Part shown: positions 15,746 through 25,662 of the stretch, one piece after another
How the letters are laid out: the number at the start of each line of letters is the position of its first letter
Numbering within the stretch: the stretch's first letter is position 1
NCBI GenBank assembly: GCA_025463305.1
Contig: JAOBWK010000102.1
Coordinates: forward strand, 32,250-96,249
Reading direction: 5' to 3'
Origin: Ilumatobacteraceae bacterium
Lineage (GTDB): Bacteria; Actinomycetota; Acidimicrobiia; Acidimicrobiales; Ilumatobacteraceae
Length of the DNA stretch: 64,000 nucleotides
The notes under the pieces: generated by a model
Told to the model about the DNA's origin: nothing
The model's input: the letters and a program-made list of their open reading frames with translations, nothing else
Database searches by the model: none
Position numbers and translations under genes: made by a program

Positions 15746-18700
15746 CTAGGCGGTGATGCCCACCGGCGATGAGGCGTGCGCCGAGCTGGAGGCGACGCGG
15801 ACGCGTCCGCGGCCCTCGCGCTTGGCGGCGTACATCGCGTGATCCGCGTCGATCAGCAACCAACCCGGATCAGGCGTGCCGCCGACGTGATGGGCGACGC
15901 CGACGCTCGCCCCGACGTGCAGCACCATGCCGCCCGTGGACAGCGGCTGGCGGACGGCCTTGACGATCCGCTCGCCGATCCGCACCGCGGCCTCGGTGCT
16001 GGTCCTCGGGCAGATGACGACGAACTCGTCGCCGCCCGTGCGGGCCAACGTGTCGCCGTGACGCGTCAGCGCGGCGAGCCGCGACGAGATGATCCGCAGC
16101 ACGTCGTCGCCCACGGCGTGGCCGTACGTGTCGTTGACCAGCTTGAAGCCGTCGAGGTCCACCAGCAGCACGGCGACCTGCTCGGCCGAGCCCGGACCGG
16201 ACGTGGTGGCGTCGGTGAGGCGCTGCTGGAGCAGGATCCGGTTGCCGAGACCGGTGAGCGGATCGTGCAGGGCCTGCTGCTCGAGCGCGGCCTCGAGCCG
16301 CTTGCGGTCGGTGACGTCGCGGACGCTGGCCCGGTACTCGACCACGAGACCCGTCTCGCGGTCGACGACCGCGGAGATCGAGTTGGCCACCCACACCGCG
16401 GAGCCGTCGGCGCGCAGCAACAGGCACTCGGAGGTGATCGGACGACCGCTCTGCAGCTCCATCTGGCCGACGTTGGTGATCAGCCCGATGTGCTCGGGGT
16501 GCACGATCGCGGTGGTGGACAGGCCGCGCAGCTCGTCCGGGCTGTAGCCGAGCAGGCTCTGCGACGACGGCGATGCGTACTGGATGATGCCGGCCGCATC
16601 GATCAACAGCACGACGTCGGCGGCCGTCTCGGACAGGAGGCGGAAGCGGGTCTCGCTGCGGCGCAAGGCGTCGTCGACGCGTGCCTTCTCGAGCACGTGG
16701 GCAACGGTCTCACCGATGATGCGCAGGAACGTCAGCTCGTCCTCGGTCCATTCGCGGGGGGTGCTGACCATCGACACCCCGAGCACGCCGAACAGCTCGC
16801 CAGCGGCCGACATCGCGACCGCCATCAGACCCGCCTCGGATCCCAGGCACTCACGCTTCTCGATCGCCCAGTCCTCGCCGCACTCTCGCGCGTCGGTGAT
16901 CATGACCGGATCGAGGCGCCGCAGCCGTTCCACCCACCGAGGCAGTTGGGTGAACGGCATCGTCTGGCCGGGGTTGACGAGCTGGATCGCGTCGTTCATG
17001 GTCGTATGACCGGCGATGTTCGTGAGCAGCATGCTCTGCTCGTCGATGCGATCGACGTAGATCAGATCCACCTCGAGCATCTCCGCGACCGTCTCGCACA
17101 CCTTGCGGAGCTCCTCGAGGAAGGCCTCCGGGTCGAGGTCGAGCGCGGCCTGGGCCACCTCGAAGGCGTAGCGGAGGTGGCTGACCCTGGCCGCGGCCGC
17201 GGCCTCGGCGGCATGTCGCTCGGTGACGTCGCGGCACGTCAGCACCTTGCCGCCCGCGATCGGGTTGCGGATCTGGCCGCTCATCACCTCGAGCCAGCGG
17301 ATCGAACCGTCGCTGCCGACGACACGCAGCGTGATCGCCTCGTTCGCCACCCCGGCGGCGAGCTTGGCCAGCCCGTCGGCGGCGAGGTGCAGATCGTCGG
17401 CGTGGACCACGGCGGCGATGCTCGTGCCGAGAACGTCGCGCGGCGAGTAGCCGAGGGCACGCTGCAGGGCCCGGTTGGCGTAGAGGATGTCGCCCTCGTC
17501 GGTGACGACCACCACGAGGTCGAGCGATTCGTCGAGCAGCGCGCTGAGACGGGCCTCGCTCATCCGCAACGACGACTCGACCCGCTGCCGGCCGAGCAGT
17601 GCGGACACCGTGTCGGCGACCCGCCGGGTGAGTGCCACCTCGTCGTCGGCCCAGGTGCGTGCCGACTTCTTCATCATCACGCCGGCCAGCCCGAGGCACG
17701 TGCCGGCCGAAACCAGCGGCACGAGCAGCGCGCTGCGGCCGTGACCGTCGATGCGGCGCCACTCGTCGGCCCACTTCGCGTCGATCGTGTCGATGTCGTT
17801 GACCACCACGGCTCCGTCGACGTCGCGCAGCCGGCTGGTGAGCAGCGGCGCGTCGAACGCGTCGAACGGCGACGCCGTCGCGATGCAACCTTCGTCGAGC
17901 CACTGACCACCGCGGCGCACAGTGGCGCCATCGACCAGCCAGACTCCGGCGGCGTCGGCGTGCAGGATGCGGCCGAGGTGTTCGATCTGGCCGGCGAGCC
18001 CGTCGCCGATCTCCTCGTGCTGCACGTTCAGCGCCCAGTGCGACAGGCCGAGGAGCATCCGCTCGAACTCGCTCTGCCGTCCGACCGCGTCGAGCATCGC
18101 CCGCTGGAAGGACATGTTGCGCAGCGACACGACGTAGCCGCCGAGGATCGGATCCTCGGCACCCGAAGCGTCGACGTCGAACCACTCCGCTCCGCCGTCG
18201 GCGGTGAGCAACCGGATCTCCGTGACCAGCAGCCCCTCGGCACCGGCGAGGGTCTCGGCGAAGCGGGTGAGGGCGAGGTCCTGGTCGTCGGGGTGGACGA
18301 GCGTCAGGAAGTGCGTGCCGACGATCGAGTCGGGGGTGAAGCCGAGCGCGGCCTCGATCGACTGGTTGCTGGAGACGATCCAGCCGTTGCGATCGAGCAC
18401 GACGAGGATGTCGCGGACGTTGTCGAGCATCGCCCGCACGTGCGTCTCTCCGGCCTGCCGAGCCCGATCGGACAGCTCGCGGCCGAGCAGGTTGGCGAGC
18501 GTGTCGGCGATCTGCTGGACCGTGACGACTTCGTCCTCTGTCCACGCCGGCTCGCTGTCCAGCCGGGCCAGTCCGAACACGCCGACGAGCTCGCCGCCGA
18601 CGTGCAGCGCGGCGTAGACGTTGGAGCCGAACGGCTGCTCGCTGAAGATCCTGGCCAGCTCGTGACGCCACGGCGCACCGTGTTCGGCAACGGACTCCCC

Positions 18701-21199
18701 GACCAGCACGCCGGGCAGGCGGAGACGATCGATCCAGTGCGGAACGTGGGCGAGGTCGACGACGTCTGGAGGCGTCGGGCGCGCGGGGCAGCGGGCGCTG
18801 GACCACGTGCCGAGCGGGCGGAGGACGCCGCCGGCTGTGTCGATCGCGTCGACGTACGTGACGTCGGCGTGCAGCAACGCGCCGCACTCGCCGAGCACGT
18901 CGTCGAGGTCGGCAAAGAGCTCGTCGCGGCCGCGAGACAGGGCGCGCTGGGCGATCTCGGCGGCCATCGTCGACAGCTCGCGGCGGCGGCGCTCGGTGCG
19001 CTCGAACGCGTTGACCTCGGTCATGTCGCGGCTCACCGAGGCGTACACCTTGACGCCGGGGCGGAGCGGATCGTCGACGACGTGGATGTCGGTGACGACC
19101 TCGGTGACAACGCCCGTGACATCGTTGACGAACTCGGCCTCGCCGCTCCAGCGGCCATGATCGCGCAACGCCGGGATGATCACGTCGAGCACCGTCTGGC
19201 GGTGGCCGGGCGTGTACATCTGCAGATCGTGGAGCTGATCGAGCGGCTCGTCGGCACCGATGCCGATGGCGGCGCGCTGCGCTGCGTTGGCGTAGACCCA
19301 CGCACCGCCGGTCTCGGCGATCGCGACGAGCGAACCCGACTGCTCGATCAGGCCCTGGAAGCGAGCGCTGTGGTGCTCGGCGGCGCGGCGCAGAGTGAGG
19401 TCACGGCGCACGTGCAGCCAGTGGGTGTGGATGCCACGCTCGTCGAAGATCGGGCTGCGGGTGACATCGCACAGGAACGTGCTGCCGTCGGCTCGCCGGC
19501 TGGCGACCTCGCCCGTGGTCGACAGCACGTCGGCGTTCTCACCGTGCAGCCAACCGAGCTCGTCGGGGTCGGCGGAATCGGCGAGCAGAAACTCGATGGT
19601 GTGCCCGACGACGTCGCGCGAGCGGAAGCCGGTCTCGGCCTCGAACGACGGGTTGACGTAGACGATGGGCGGGCTCCCAGCCCGACCAGATGCCGCAGTG
19701 GTGACCACGATCGAGTCGTGCACGGTGTCGAGCGCGGTCAGCAACAGCCGTGCCCGCGCCGAACCGAAGCCCGGCAGCTCGTCGGCGCGCCGGTCCGATG
19801 TGCGGCTCCCGGATTGGCGGGGCGGTTGCACGCCGCACCACGGGATGGACAGCTTCGGCTCGACCGCCCCGGACGGCTCCGGGAACCCGAAGTAGAAGCC
19901 CTGGGCCTCGTCGGCACCCATGCGGACCAGCGCGTCGGCCTGATCGAGGTCTTCGATGCCCTCGGCGATCACGCGCAGCCCGAGCGCGTGGGCGAGGTCG
20001 ATGACCGCCTCGACGATGGCCTCGTCGGCCAACGATCCACCGATGCCACTGACGAAGCTGCGATCGATCTTGACGGCCGTCACCGGCAGCTGGCGCAGGT
20101 ACGTGAGCGACGAGTAGCCCGTGCCGAAGTCGTCGAGGGCGATCTCGAAGCCGAGCGCGCGGAGCGCGGACAACGCGCCGACCGCACTGGGGAGGTCCTC
20201 GAGCAGGCTCGACTCGGTGACCTCGAAGCCGATGTCGTTCGCCGAGATCAGCCCGGCCTCCATCGCCGTGCGCACCCGCGAGTAGAGGTGCTCGCCATCG
20301 GCCAGCTGTTGGGCCGCGAGGTTGACCCAGATCCGCAACGACTCGCCGCCGCGGATCTGTCGCCAGTGCTGGGAGAGCCGGATCGCCTCGTCGAGCACCC
20401 AGTCGCCGATGGCCGTCATCAGCCCGGCGACCTCCGCCATCGGCAAGAAGTCGGCCGGCGACAGCAGGCCGTCGATCGGGTGCTGCCAGCGCACGAGCGC
20501 CTCGACGCCGATCATCCGCCCGTCGCGCAGGTCGATCGTGGGCTGCACGTGCAGGCGCAGCTCGCCGTCGACGATGGCCGTGCGCAGACCCTCCTCGGTC
20601 CGTTGACGACGCACGTCGTCGGCACCGAGCCCGAGCTCGTAGCCGATCGCCGCGCCGCGCATCGTGGCCTTCGCCTGTCGGCAGGCGAGGAACGCCTGCT
20701 CGAGCAGATCGCTCGGGAGGTCCGTCGGGAGGTGGGTCGCGAAGCCGGCGCTGGCGTCGAGCGTGACGCGCATCTGCCCGCGCTCGGTCGGCCCGGACTG
20801 GACGATGCCGATCAGCGAGTCCAGCGCCACGGTGAGATCGCCGCTGCCGATCGGGACGCGCACGGCGTCGAGGAGCGCCTCCGCGCAGGCCTTGGTGGTG
20901 CCGAAGCCGTCGGACGGCACGACCGCCACGAACGAGTCGCCCTCGGTGGCGCTGAGCAGCGATCCGTTCGGCAGGCAGGCGAGCAACCGCCGCCCGATCG
21001 CCTCCAGCACCTGATCACCGAGCTGCTGGCCCCATCGCTGGTTGACCTGGTGGAACCGGTCCATGTCGAGGTGGATCACGCCGATCGACAGCGCGTCGGT
21101 GTTCGCCTCGTCGACCGCCGAACGGACGAACGCGCGGCTCACCATCGAGGCGCGACGGACAGCCCGGAGCGGCTCGAGGTGGTCAGGCGGCGTGGACAT
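15746..21199 (-). CDS. 1817-residue EAL/PAS/GAF/GGDEF cyclic-di-GMP signalling protein
   Basis: A giant soluble signalling protein with no membrane segments. Order by eye: degenerate GGDEF-like domain (about 30-190, TEGDSF in place of GGDEF); EAL phosphodiesterase domain (about 205-450; EALVRW near 233, then IALDDFGTGYSS, VKIDRSF and VIAEGIED); PAS domains near 490-600 and 615-735; GAF near 740-910; PAS near 920-1045; GAF near 1047-1203; PAS near 1210-1330; GAF near 1345-1503; PAS near 1511-1630; and an intact GGDEF diguanylate cyclase domain (about 1637-1803; TGGDEF near 1720). The alternating PAS-GAF repeats look like serial duplications. EAL at the N-terminus and a working GGDEF at the C-terminus is the reverse of the usual order. 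It should make and break cyclic-di-GMP under several ligand or redox inputs. No neighbour explains its output. Confidence 0.9.
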   Translation of the reverse strand: MSTPPDHLEPLRAVRRASMVSRAFVRSAVDEANTDALSIGVIHLDMDRFHQVNQRWGQQLGDQVLEAIGRRLLACLPNGSLLSATEGDSFVAVVPSDGFGTTKACAEALLDAVRVPIGSGDLTVALDSLIGIVQSGPTERGQMRVTLDASAGFATHLPTDLPSDLLEQAFLACRQAKATMRGAAIGYELGLGADDVRRQRTEEGLRTAIVDGELRLHVQPTIDLRDGRMIGVEALVRWQHPIDGLLSPADFLPMAEVAGLMTAIGDWVLDEAIRLSQHWRQIRGGESLRIWVNLAAQQLADGEHLYSRVRTAMEAGLISANDIGFEVTESSLLEDLPSAVGALSALRALGFEIALDDFGTGYSSLTYLRQLPVTAVKIDRSFVSGIGGSLADEAIVEAVIDLAHALGLRVIAEGIEDLDQADALVRMGADEAQGFYFGFPEPSGAVEPKLSIPWCGVQPPRQSGSRTSDRRADELPGFGSARARLLLTALDTVHDSIVVTTAASGRAGSPPIVYVNPSFEAETGFRSRDVVGHTIEFLLADSADPDELGWLHGENADVLSTTGEVASRRADGSTFLCDVTRSPIFDERGIHTHWLHVRRDLTLRRAAEHHSARFQGLIEQSGSLVAIAETGGAWVYANAAQRAAIGIGADEPLDQLHDLQMYTPGHRQTVLDVIIPALRDHGRWSGEAEFVNDVTGVVTEVVTDIHVVDDPLRPGVKVYASVSRDMTEVNAFERTERRRRELSTMAAEIAQRALSRGRDELFADLDDVLGECGALLHADVTYVDAIDTAGGVLRPLGTWSSARCPARPTPPDVVDLAHVPHWIDRLRLPGVLVGESVAEHGAPWRHELARIFSEQPFGSNVYAALHVGGELVGVFGLARLDSEPAWTEDEVVTVQQIADTLANLLGRELSDRARQAGETHVRAMLDNVRDILVVLDRNGWIVSSNQSIEAALGFTPDSIVGTHFLTLVHPDDQDLALTRFAETLAGAEGLLVTEIRLLTADGGAEWFDVDASGAEDPILGGYVVSLRNMSFQRAMLDAVGRQSEFERMLLGLSHWALNVQHEEIGDGLAGQIEHLGRILHADAAGVWLVDGATVRRGGQWLDEGCIATASPFDAFDAPLLTSRLRDVDGAVVVNDIDTIDAKWADEWRRIDGHGRSALLVPLVSAGTCLGLAGVMMKKSARTWADDEVALTRRVADTVSALLGRQRVESSLRMSEARLSALLDESLDLVVVVTDEGDILYANRALQRALGYSPRDVLGTSIAAVVHADDLHLAADGLAKLAAGVANEAITLRVVGSDGSIRWLEVMSGQIRNPIAGGKVLTCRDVTERHAAEAAAAARVSHLRYAFEVAQAALDLDPEAFLEELRKVCETVAEMLEVDLIYVDRIDEQSMLLTNIAGHTTMNDAIQLVNPGQTMPFTQLPRWVERLRRLDPVMITDARECGEDWAIEKRECLGSEAGLMAVAMSAAGELFGVLGVSMVSTPREWTEDELTFLRIIGETVAHVLEKARVDDALRRSETRFRLLSETAADVVLLIDAAGIIQYASPSSQSLLGYSPDELRGLSTTAIVHPEHIGLITNVGQMELQSGRPITSECLLLRADGSAVWVANSISAVVDRETGLVVEYRASVRDVTDRKRLEAALEQQALHDPLTGLGNRILLQQRLTDATTSGPGSAEQVAVLLVDLDGFKLVNDTYGHAVGDDVLRIISSRLAALTRHGDTLARTGGDEFVVICPRTSTEAAVRIGERIVKAVRQPLSTGGMVLHVGASVGVAHHVGGTPDPGWLLIDADHAMYAAKREGRGRVRVASSSAHASSPVGITA

Positions 21200-21258
21200 A
21201 GGGGCTCACAGTCATCGGCATGCACGCCGACGAACCTGAGCAGTTCCCGAACTCGGCT

Positions 21259-22059
21259 TCAGCCGACCGGCCGCCCCTGGAAATCGCCGATCAACGACAC
21301 CTGCACACCATCGCCGACCTGGGCGTTCGCCATCCGGTCGAGCTTCTCGCGGTAGTACGCGGCGCGGAGATCGCCCTCGGTCGCAGCGTTGTACGTGGGG
21401 TACAGCGCGCGACGGTCGAACGGGGACGCGTTGGCCGCGCTGCGGTGCGGCGTGCGCGAGTGGAACCACAGCGTCTGACCGGCGCGCACGGGCGCCGGCT
21501 CCCACTGCATCGACGCCACCGCGCCGGCGCGGATGCAGCCGACATCGTCGACCGGGAGCAGCTCGCAATGGCGTGCGCTCACCACTTCGAGGCAGCCGTT
21601 GGCGACATCGGAGTCGTCGACCGCGACCATGCACGACACATGGGTGGCGATGAAGGGATACGCCGGCGCATCCTGGTGCGGCGCGTAGCCAGCACCGCCG
21701 GCCAGCTTGTAGTTGATCTTCTCCTTGTACAGCACGGCTGGCTCGCCGAGCAGCGCGGAGGCCGCGTCGAGCATCGCCCCGCCCGTGAGCAACGAACGCA
21801 TCCCGGCATGCATCGGCACGAAGTTCTCCGTGCGGCACAGCCTCGGCCCGTGATCGGTCTGCTCGCGGTAGTGCAGCCACTCCCCTGCGCCATCGGCCCA
21901 GCCGGCGATCTCGTCGACCCAACGGCGCAGCTCGTCGACACCGTGCGCGTCGAGCGTGTCGATCAGCACCCAGCCGTGCTCGCGGTAGAACGCGACGGCT
22001 TCTGCATCGGCACTGGCGAACGACGTGCTCACGATCTCATCCAACCATGCCGATGTCAC
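21259..22059 (-). CDS. Phytanoyl-CoA dioxygenase (PhyH) family oxygenase
   Basis: A 266-residue Fe(II)/2-oxoglutarate oxygenase starting at GTG 22059. The iron-binding H-x-D is in APHQDAPAY (His128, Asp130) and the distal His in SRTPHRSAAN (His205), followed by an Arg region for 2-oxoglutarate. PhyH-family enzymes hydroxylate fatty acyl-CoAs or small natural products; the substrate here is unknown. It lies between the cyclic-di-GMP protein and the nrdJ terminator and appears to be a separate unit. No strong ribosome-binding site is visible. Confidence 0.85.
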   Translation of the reverse strand: MTSAWLDEIVSTSFASADAEAVAFYREHGWVLIDTLDAHGVDELRRWVDEIAGWADGAGEWLHYREQTDHGPRLCRTENFVPMHAGMRSLLTGGAMLDAASALLGEPAVLYKEKINYKLAGGAGYAPHQDAPAYPFIATHVSCMVAVDDSDVANGCLEVVSARHCELLPVDDVGCIRAGAVASMQWEPAPVRAGQTLWFHSRTPHRSAANASPFDRRALYPTYNAATEGDLRAAYYREKLDRMANAQVGDGVQVSLIGDFQGRPVG

Positions 22060-22070
22060 TCAGGACGATC

Positions 22071-22106
22071 GTGGGTGTCGCCGGTGGACGGACCGGCGGC
22101 ACCCAC
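22071..22106 (-). terminator. Strong hairpin terminator of nrdJ
   Basis: A 15-bp stem with a single G-U pair (left arm 22071-22085, loop GGACGG 22086-22091, right arm 22092-22106), 10 bases after the nrdJ stop. It separates nrdJ from the PhyH gene on the same strand. Confidence 0.65.
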
Positions 22107-22116
22107 GAGACTCACG

Positions 22117-25005
22117 TCAGCTGCAGCCGCTGGTGCTGCCGCAGCTCGGGCAGGCGTGGCAACTGCCGGCCCGGTTCATCTGGACGCCGCACTGCATGCA
22201 CATCGGGGCGTCGCTGTGACGCACCTTGGGCACACCGGCCGAGGGCGTGTGATCGCTCTTCGGTGCGGTCGGGGCCAGGCCGAGCTCGATCGACGTCGCC
22301 AGCTCGCCGGCCGACGGGACGCTCTTCGGATCCGTGGCGATGTCGCTGCCACTGCGGGTCTCGATGACGCTCTCCTCGACGCCGGGCAGCGTGGGCTGCA
22401 GGCGCTCGTTGACCGAGAAGATGCTGAGCTCCGCGCGCTCGTCGTAGGTGAGGTACTCCAAGGCGAGGCGGCGGAACAGGTAGTCCATGATCGAGGAGGC
22501 GAAGCGGATGTCCGGGTCGTCGGTCATGCCGGCCGGCTCGAAGCGCATGTTCGTGAACGCCTCGACGAAGGCCCGCAGCGGCACGCCGTACTGCAGGCCG
22601 TAGCTGATGCTCTTCGCGAACGCATCCATGATGCCGCTGAGCGTGGAGCCCTGCTTGGACACCGTGAGGAAGATCTCGCCGGGCTGGCCGGTCTCGTACT
22701 CGCCGATGGTGGCGAAGCCCTTGCAGTCAGCGACGCGGAACTCGAACGTGCGACCACGACGGCTGCGCGGCAGCTTCTGGCGGATCGGCTGGTGGACGAT
22801 GCGCTCGACGATCTTCTCGACGAACTGCACCGGGCCGGCGGCGGGCACCGCCAGGGCGAGCTCGCCCTGGTTCGTCGCGGCGTTGAAGGTGCCGTCGGCG
22901 TTGATCGTCGCGTCGCCCTTCTTGCCGGTGGACAGCGGCTGGGCCACCTTGCAGTTGTCGCGGTAGATGGCGACGGCCTTCAGGCCGAGCTCCCACGACA
23001 GCATGTGCAGCGCCTCGATGTCCTCGATGGACGCCTCTTCGGGCATGTTCACCGTCTTCGAGATCGCGCCCGACAGGAACGGCTGGGTGGCACCCATCAT
23101 CCGCACATGGCCCTCGTAGTGGATGGTGTTGTCGCCCATGCTGCAGGCGAACACGGGGATGTGCTCGGCCGCGATGTGCGGCGCACCGAGGATGCTCTTC
23201 TCGATGCTGATGTAGTCGGCGATCTCGTCGATCTGCTGGGTGCTGTAGCCGAGCTTGCGCAGCGCCCGCGGGATCGTCTGGTTGATGATGCTCATGTTCC
23301 CGCCGCCGACGAGCTTCTTCATCTTGACCAGACCGAGGTCGGGTTCGATGCCGGTGGTGTCGCAGTCCATCATCAGGCCGATCGTGCCGGTGGGGGCGAG
23401 GACCGAGGCCTGGCTGTTGCGCACGCCGTACTCCTCACCGTCGACCACCGCGTGCTCCCACGCGTCCTGGCCGGCGGACAGCAGGTCGGCCGGCACCGCG
23501 TCAGCAGCCTCGATGGCGTACGACGCGTCGCGGTGCATCCGCAGCACGTTCAGCATGTGCACCTCGTTGTCGGCGAAGCCGGCGAACGGCCCCATCCGGC
23601 TGGCGGTGCGGGCGCTGGTGGCGTAGGCGTGGCCGGTCATCAGCGAGGTGAGCGCAGCGGCCCAGGCCCGGCCCTCGGCCGAGTCGTACGGCAGGCCGAG
23701 CGCCATCAGCAGCGCGCCGAGGTTGGCGTAGCCAATGCCGAGCTGGCGGAACTGGCGGCTGGTCTCGCCGATGGCCGGGGTCGGGTAGTCGGCCCGGCCG
23801 ACGAGGATCTCCTGGGCGGTGAAGATCGCCTCGATCGTCGACTTGTAGGCCTCGATGTCGAAGGTGCCCTCTTCGTCGAGGTACTTGAGCAGGTTGATCG
23901 AGGCGAGGTTGCACGCCGAGTCGTCGAGGTGCATGTACTCGCTGCACGGGTTCGAGCCGTTGATCCGGCCCGTCGCGTGGGCGGTGTGCCACTTGTTGAT
24001 CGTGGTGTCGAACTGCAGGCCCGGATCGGCGCACTCCCACGAGGCGGTGGCGATCTGGCGCCACAGGTCGCGGGCCTTCAGGGTCTTGATGACCCGCCCG
24101 TCGGTGACGGCGACCAGGTTCCAGTCGGCATCGGTGACGACGGCCTCCATGAAGTCGTCGCTGAGCCGGACCGAGTTGTTGGCGTTCTGGTACTGGATGC
24201 TGAACGAGTCGGCACCGTCGAGGTCCATGTCGAACCCGGCGTCGCGCAGCACGCGAGCCTTGTTCTCCTCCTTCGACTTGCACCAGATGAACTCCTCGAC
24301 ATCGGGGTGATCGGCGTTGAGGATGACCATCTTCGCGGCGCGGCGCGTCTTGCCGCCGCTCTTGATCGTGCCGGCCGAGGCGTCGGCGCCACGCATGAAG
24401 CTGACCGGGCCACTGGCGGTGCCGCCACCCTGCAGCAGCTCGTGGCTGGAGCGGATGTTGGAGAGGTTGATGCCCGAGCCGGACCCGCCCTTGAAGATGG
24501 TGCCTTCCTCGCGGTACCAGTTGAGGATGCCGTCCATCGTGTCGTCGACCGACAGGATGAAGCAGGCGCTGGCCTGCTGCGGCACACCCTGCACACCGAT
24601 GTTGAACCACACCGGGCTGTTGAACGCGGCCCGCTGGGTGACGAGGATGAACTTCAGCTCGGCGCTGAACGTCTCGGCCTCGGCCTCGTCGACGAAGTAG
24701 CCGCCCTCGACGCCCCACGTCGTGATGGTGTCCACAACGCGGTCGATGACCTGGCGCAGCGACTGCTCGCGGCCGGCCGTGCCGAGGGTGCCGCGGAAGT
24801 ACTTCTGGGCGACGATGTTGGTGGCGTTGAGCGACCAGCCGACCGGGAACTCGACCCCGAGCTGCTCGAAGGCGACGGTTCCGTCCTTCCAGTTCGAGAT
24901 GCGCGCATCACGACGTTCCCACACGACCTGATCGAACGGGTGCACGCCAGGCGTCGTGAAGTGACGACGAAGGCCGATCGAGAGTCGTTCCGGGGCGATG
25001 GACAT
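22117..25005 (-). CDS. nrdJ: Vitamin B12-dependent (class II) ribonucleotide reductase
   Basis: A 962-residue adenosylcobalamin-dependent reductase that makes deoxyribonucleotides without oxygen dependence. Family marks include FNSPVWFNIG near 130, SACFILSVDDTMDGI, FKGGSGSGINLSNIRS, SNPCSEYMHLDDSACNLASINL (active-site Cys and Glu), LAPTGTIGLMMDCDTTGIEP, and a C-terminal Cys-rich tail (CMQCGVQMNRAGSCHACPSCG) that reloads the active site. ATG 25005 has AGGAAGAT upstream. No class I (nrdAB) genes are in the window, though nrdR is. A probable NrdR box lies 126 bases upstream, consistent with repression when deoxynucleotides are plentiful. Confidence 0.97.
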   Translation of the reverse strand: MSIAPERLSIGLRRHFTTPGVHPFDQVVWERRDARISNWKDGTVAFEQLGVEFPVGWSLNATNIVAQKYFRGTLGTAGREQSLRQVIDRVVDTITTWGVEGGYFVDEAEAETFSAELKFILVTQRAAFNSPVWFNIGVQGVPQQASACFILSVDDTMDGILNWYREEGTIFKGGSGSGINLSNIRSSHELLQGGGTASGPVSFMRGADASAGTIKSGGKTRRAAKMVILNADHPDVEEFIWCKSKEENKARVLRDAGFDMDLDGADSFSIQYQNANNSVRLSDDFMEAVVTDADWNLVAVTDGRVIKTLKARDLWRQIATASWECADPGLQFDTTINKWHTAHATGRINGSNPCSEYMHLDDSACNLASINLLKYLDEEGTFDIEAYKSTIEAIFTAQEILVGRADYPTPAIGETSRQFRQLGIGYANLGALLMALGLPYDSAEGRAWAAALTSLMTGHAYATSARTASRMGPFAGFADNEVHMLNVLRMHRDASYAIEAADAVPADLLSAGQDAWEHAVVDGEEYGVRNSQASVLAPTGTIGLMMDCDTTGIEPDLGLVKMKKLVGGGNMSIINQTIPRALRKLGYSTQQIDEIADYISIEKSILGAPHIAAEHIPVFACSMGDNTIHYEGHVRMMGATQPFLSGAISKTVNMPEEASIEDIEALHMLSWELGLKAVAIYRDNCKVAQPLSTGKKGDATINADGTFNAATNQGELALAVPAAGPVQFVEKIVERIVHQPIRQKLPRSRRGRTFEFRVADCKGFATIGEYETGQPGEIFLTVSKQGSTLSGIMDAFAKSISYGLQYGVPLRAFVEAFTNMRFEPAGMTDDPDIRFASSIMDYLFRRLALEYLTYDERAELSIFSVNERLQPTLPGVEESVIETRSGSDIATDPKSVPSAGELATSIELGLAPTAPKSDHTPSAGVPKVRHSDAPMCMQCGVQMNRAGSCHACPSCGSTSGCS

Positions 25006-25130
25006 GATGAGATCTTCCTGACGTTCGAGATGGATTGCGGGGCCGTTCGGTTGGCCTGGAGGCGGGGGCGGACTGCTGTCGACGGTGACGAGGAGTGCGC
25101 TGCGGGTTGCGTGGTGGCCCGACCGGGCAA

Positions 25131-25146
25131 CCACAAGATGTTGTGT
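25131..25146. promoter_or_regulatory. Probable NrdR box upstream of nrdJ
   Basis: CCACAAGATGTTGTGT matches 13 of 16 positions of the NrdR consensus ACACWATATATWGTGT and has perfect inner arms CACAA/TTGTG. It lies 126 bases before the nrdJ ATG, and nrdR itself is 4 kb away. NrdR boxes usually come in pairs; the best second candidate (around 25173, ACACAACCAGTAGGCG) is weak. A 9-bp inverted repeat GTTGTGTCT / AGACACAAC (25140-25148 and 25171-25179) overlaps both. Confidence 0.6.
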
Positions 25147-25179
25147 CTTTCCCGTGCCGATCCCCCGCCCAGACACAAC

Positions 25180-25662
25180 CAGTAGGCGGGAGGAAGAGAT
25201 TACACCATTGTAGTTACGCCCCTGTCAAGGACAACTTGAGACAGGAATCCCCGGTTCGGGCATGTTGTCACCGACCGCGCGAACGCGACCCTCGGATCGC
25301 GCGAAGCACGGTCGCTGGATGGCGCCCGCGTGTGTGGTACTGGCCGCGGCGCGAGGTCACAGGTATGGGACGCCTGCCCCGAGCAGCACCACCGTCGACC
25401 GAAGTCGACGGCGCGCTCCTCCCATCCATGCCTCGACGCCGCAGCCATTCACGGAGAGCAGATTAGGGGGGTGTCCCTGTGGATGGGAAGAGGAACAACC
25501 CTGTGAATTCGCGCTGGACGGAAGGTGGACAGCGTGTGTGCAACGGGCGACCACAGGCCCCCCGACCTGGGTGACGACACGGTGCGTCGGACCTGTCTCA
25601 CGCACCGCGTTGTCCGGACTGTCCACAGCCCAGGGATTCTCGCAGGGCGCAGCAGTCGACAG
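25180..25662. other. Long non-coding gap upstream of nrdJ
   Basis: About 480 bases between the NrdR-box region and the end of the molybdopterin oxidoreductase gene. Open frames here are short, basic or Pro-rich and lack family features, so I read them as chance. The only structure noted is an imperfect hairpin CCTGTC ... GACAGG at about 25220-25245. I see no cobalamin-riboswitch B12 box, although nrdJ makes one worth seeking. Confidence 0.5.

Noticed and set aside
15776..21355. A 1859-codon open frame on the plus strand
   Set aside because: It is exactly antisense to the EAL/GGDEF gene, is very rich in Arg, Gly and Asp and has no domain; long antisense frames are expected at this GC content.
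21220..25185. A 1321-codon open frame on the plus strand
   Set aside because: Antisense to nrdJ and the PhyH gene, with no recognisable domain and biased composition.
25006..25662. Cobalamin riboswitch for nrdJ
   Set aside because: I could not find the B12-box consensus or the expected helices by eye; a covariance search would be decisive.
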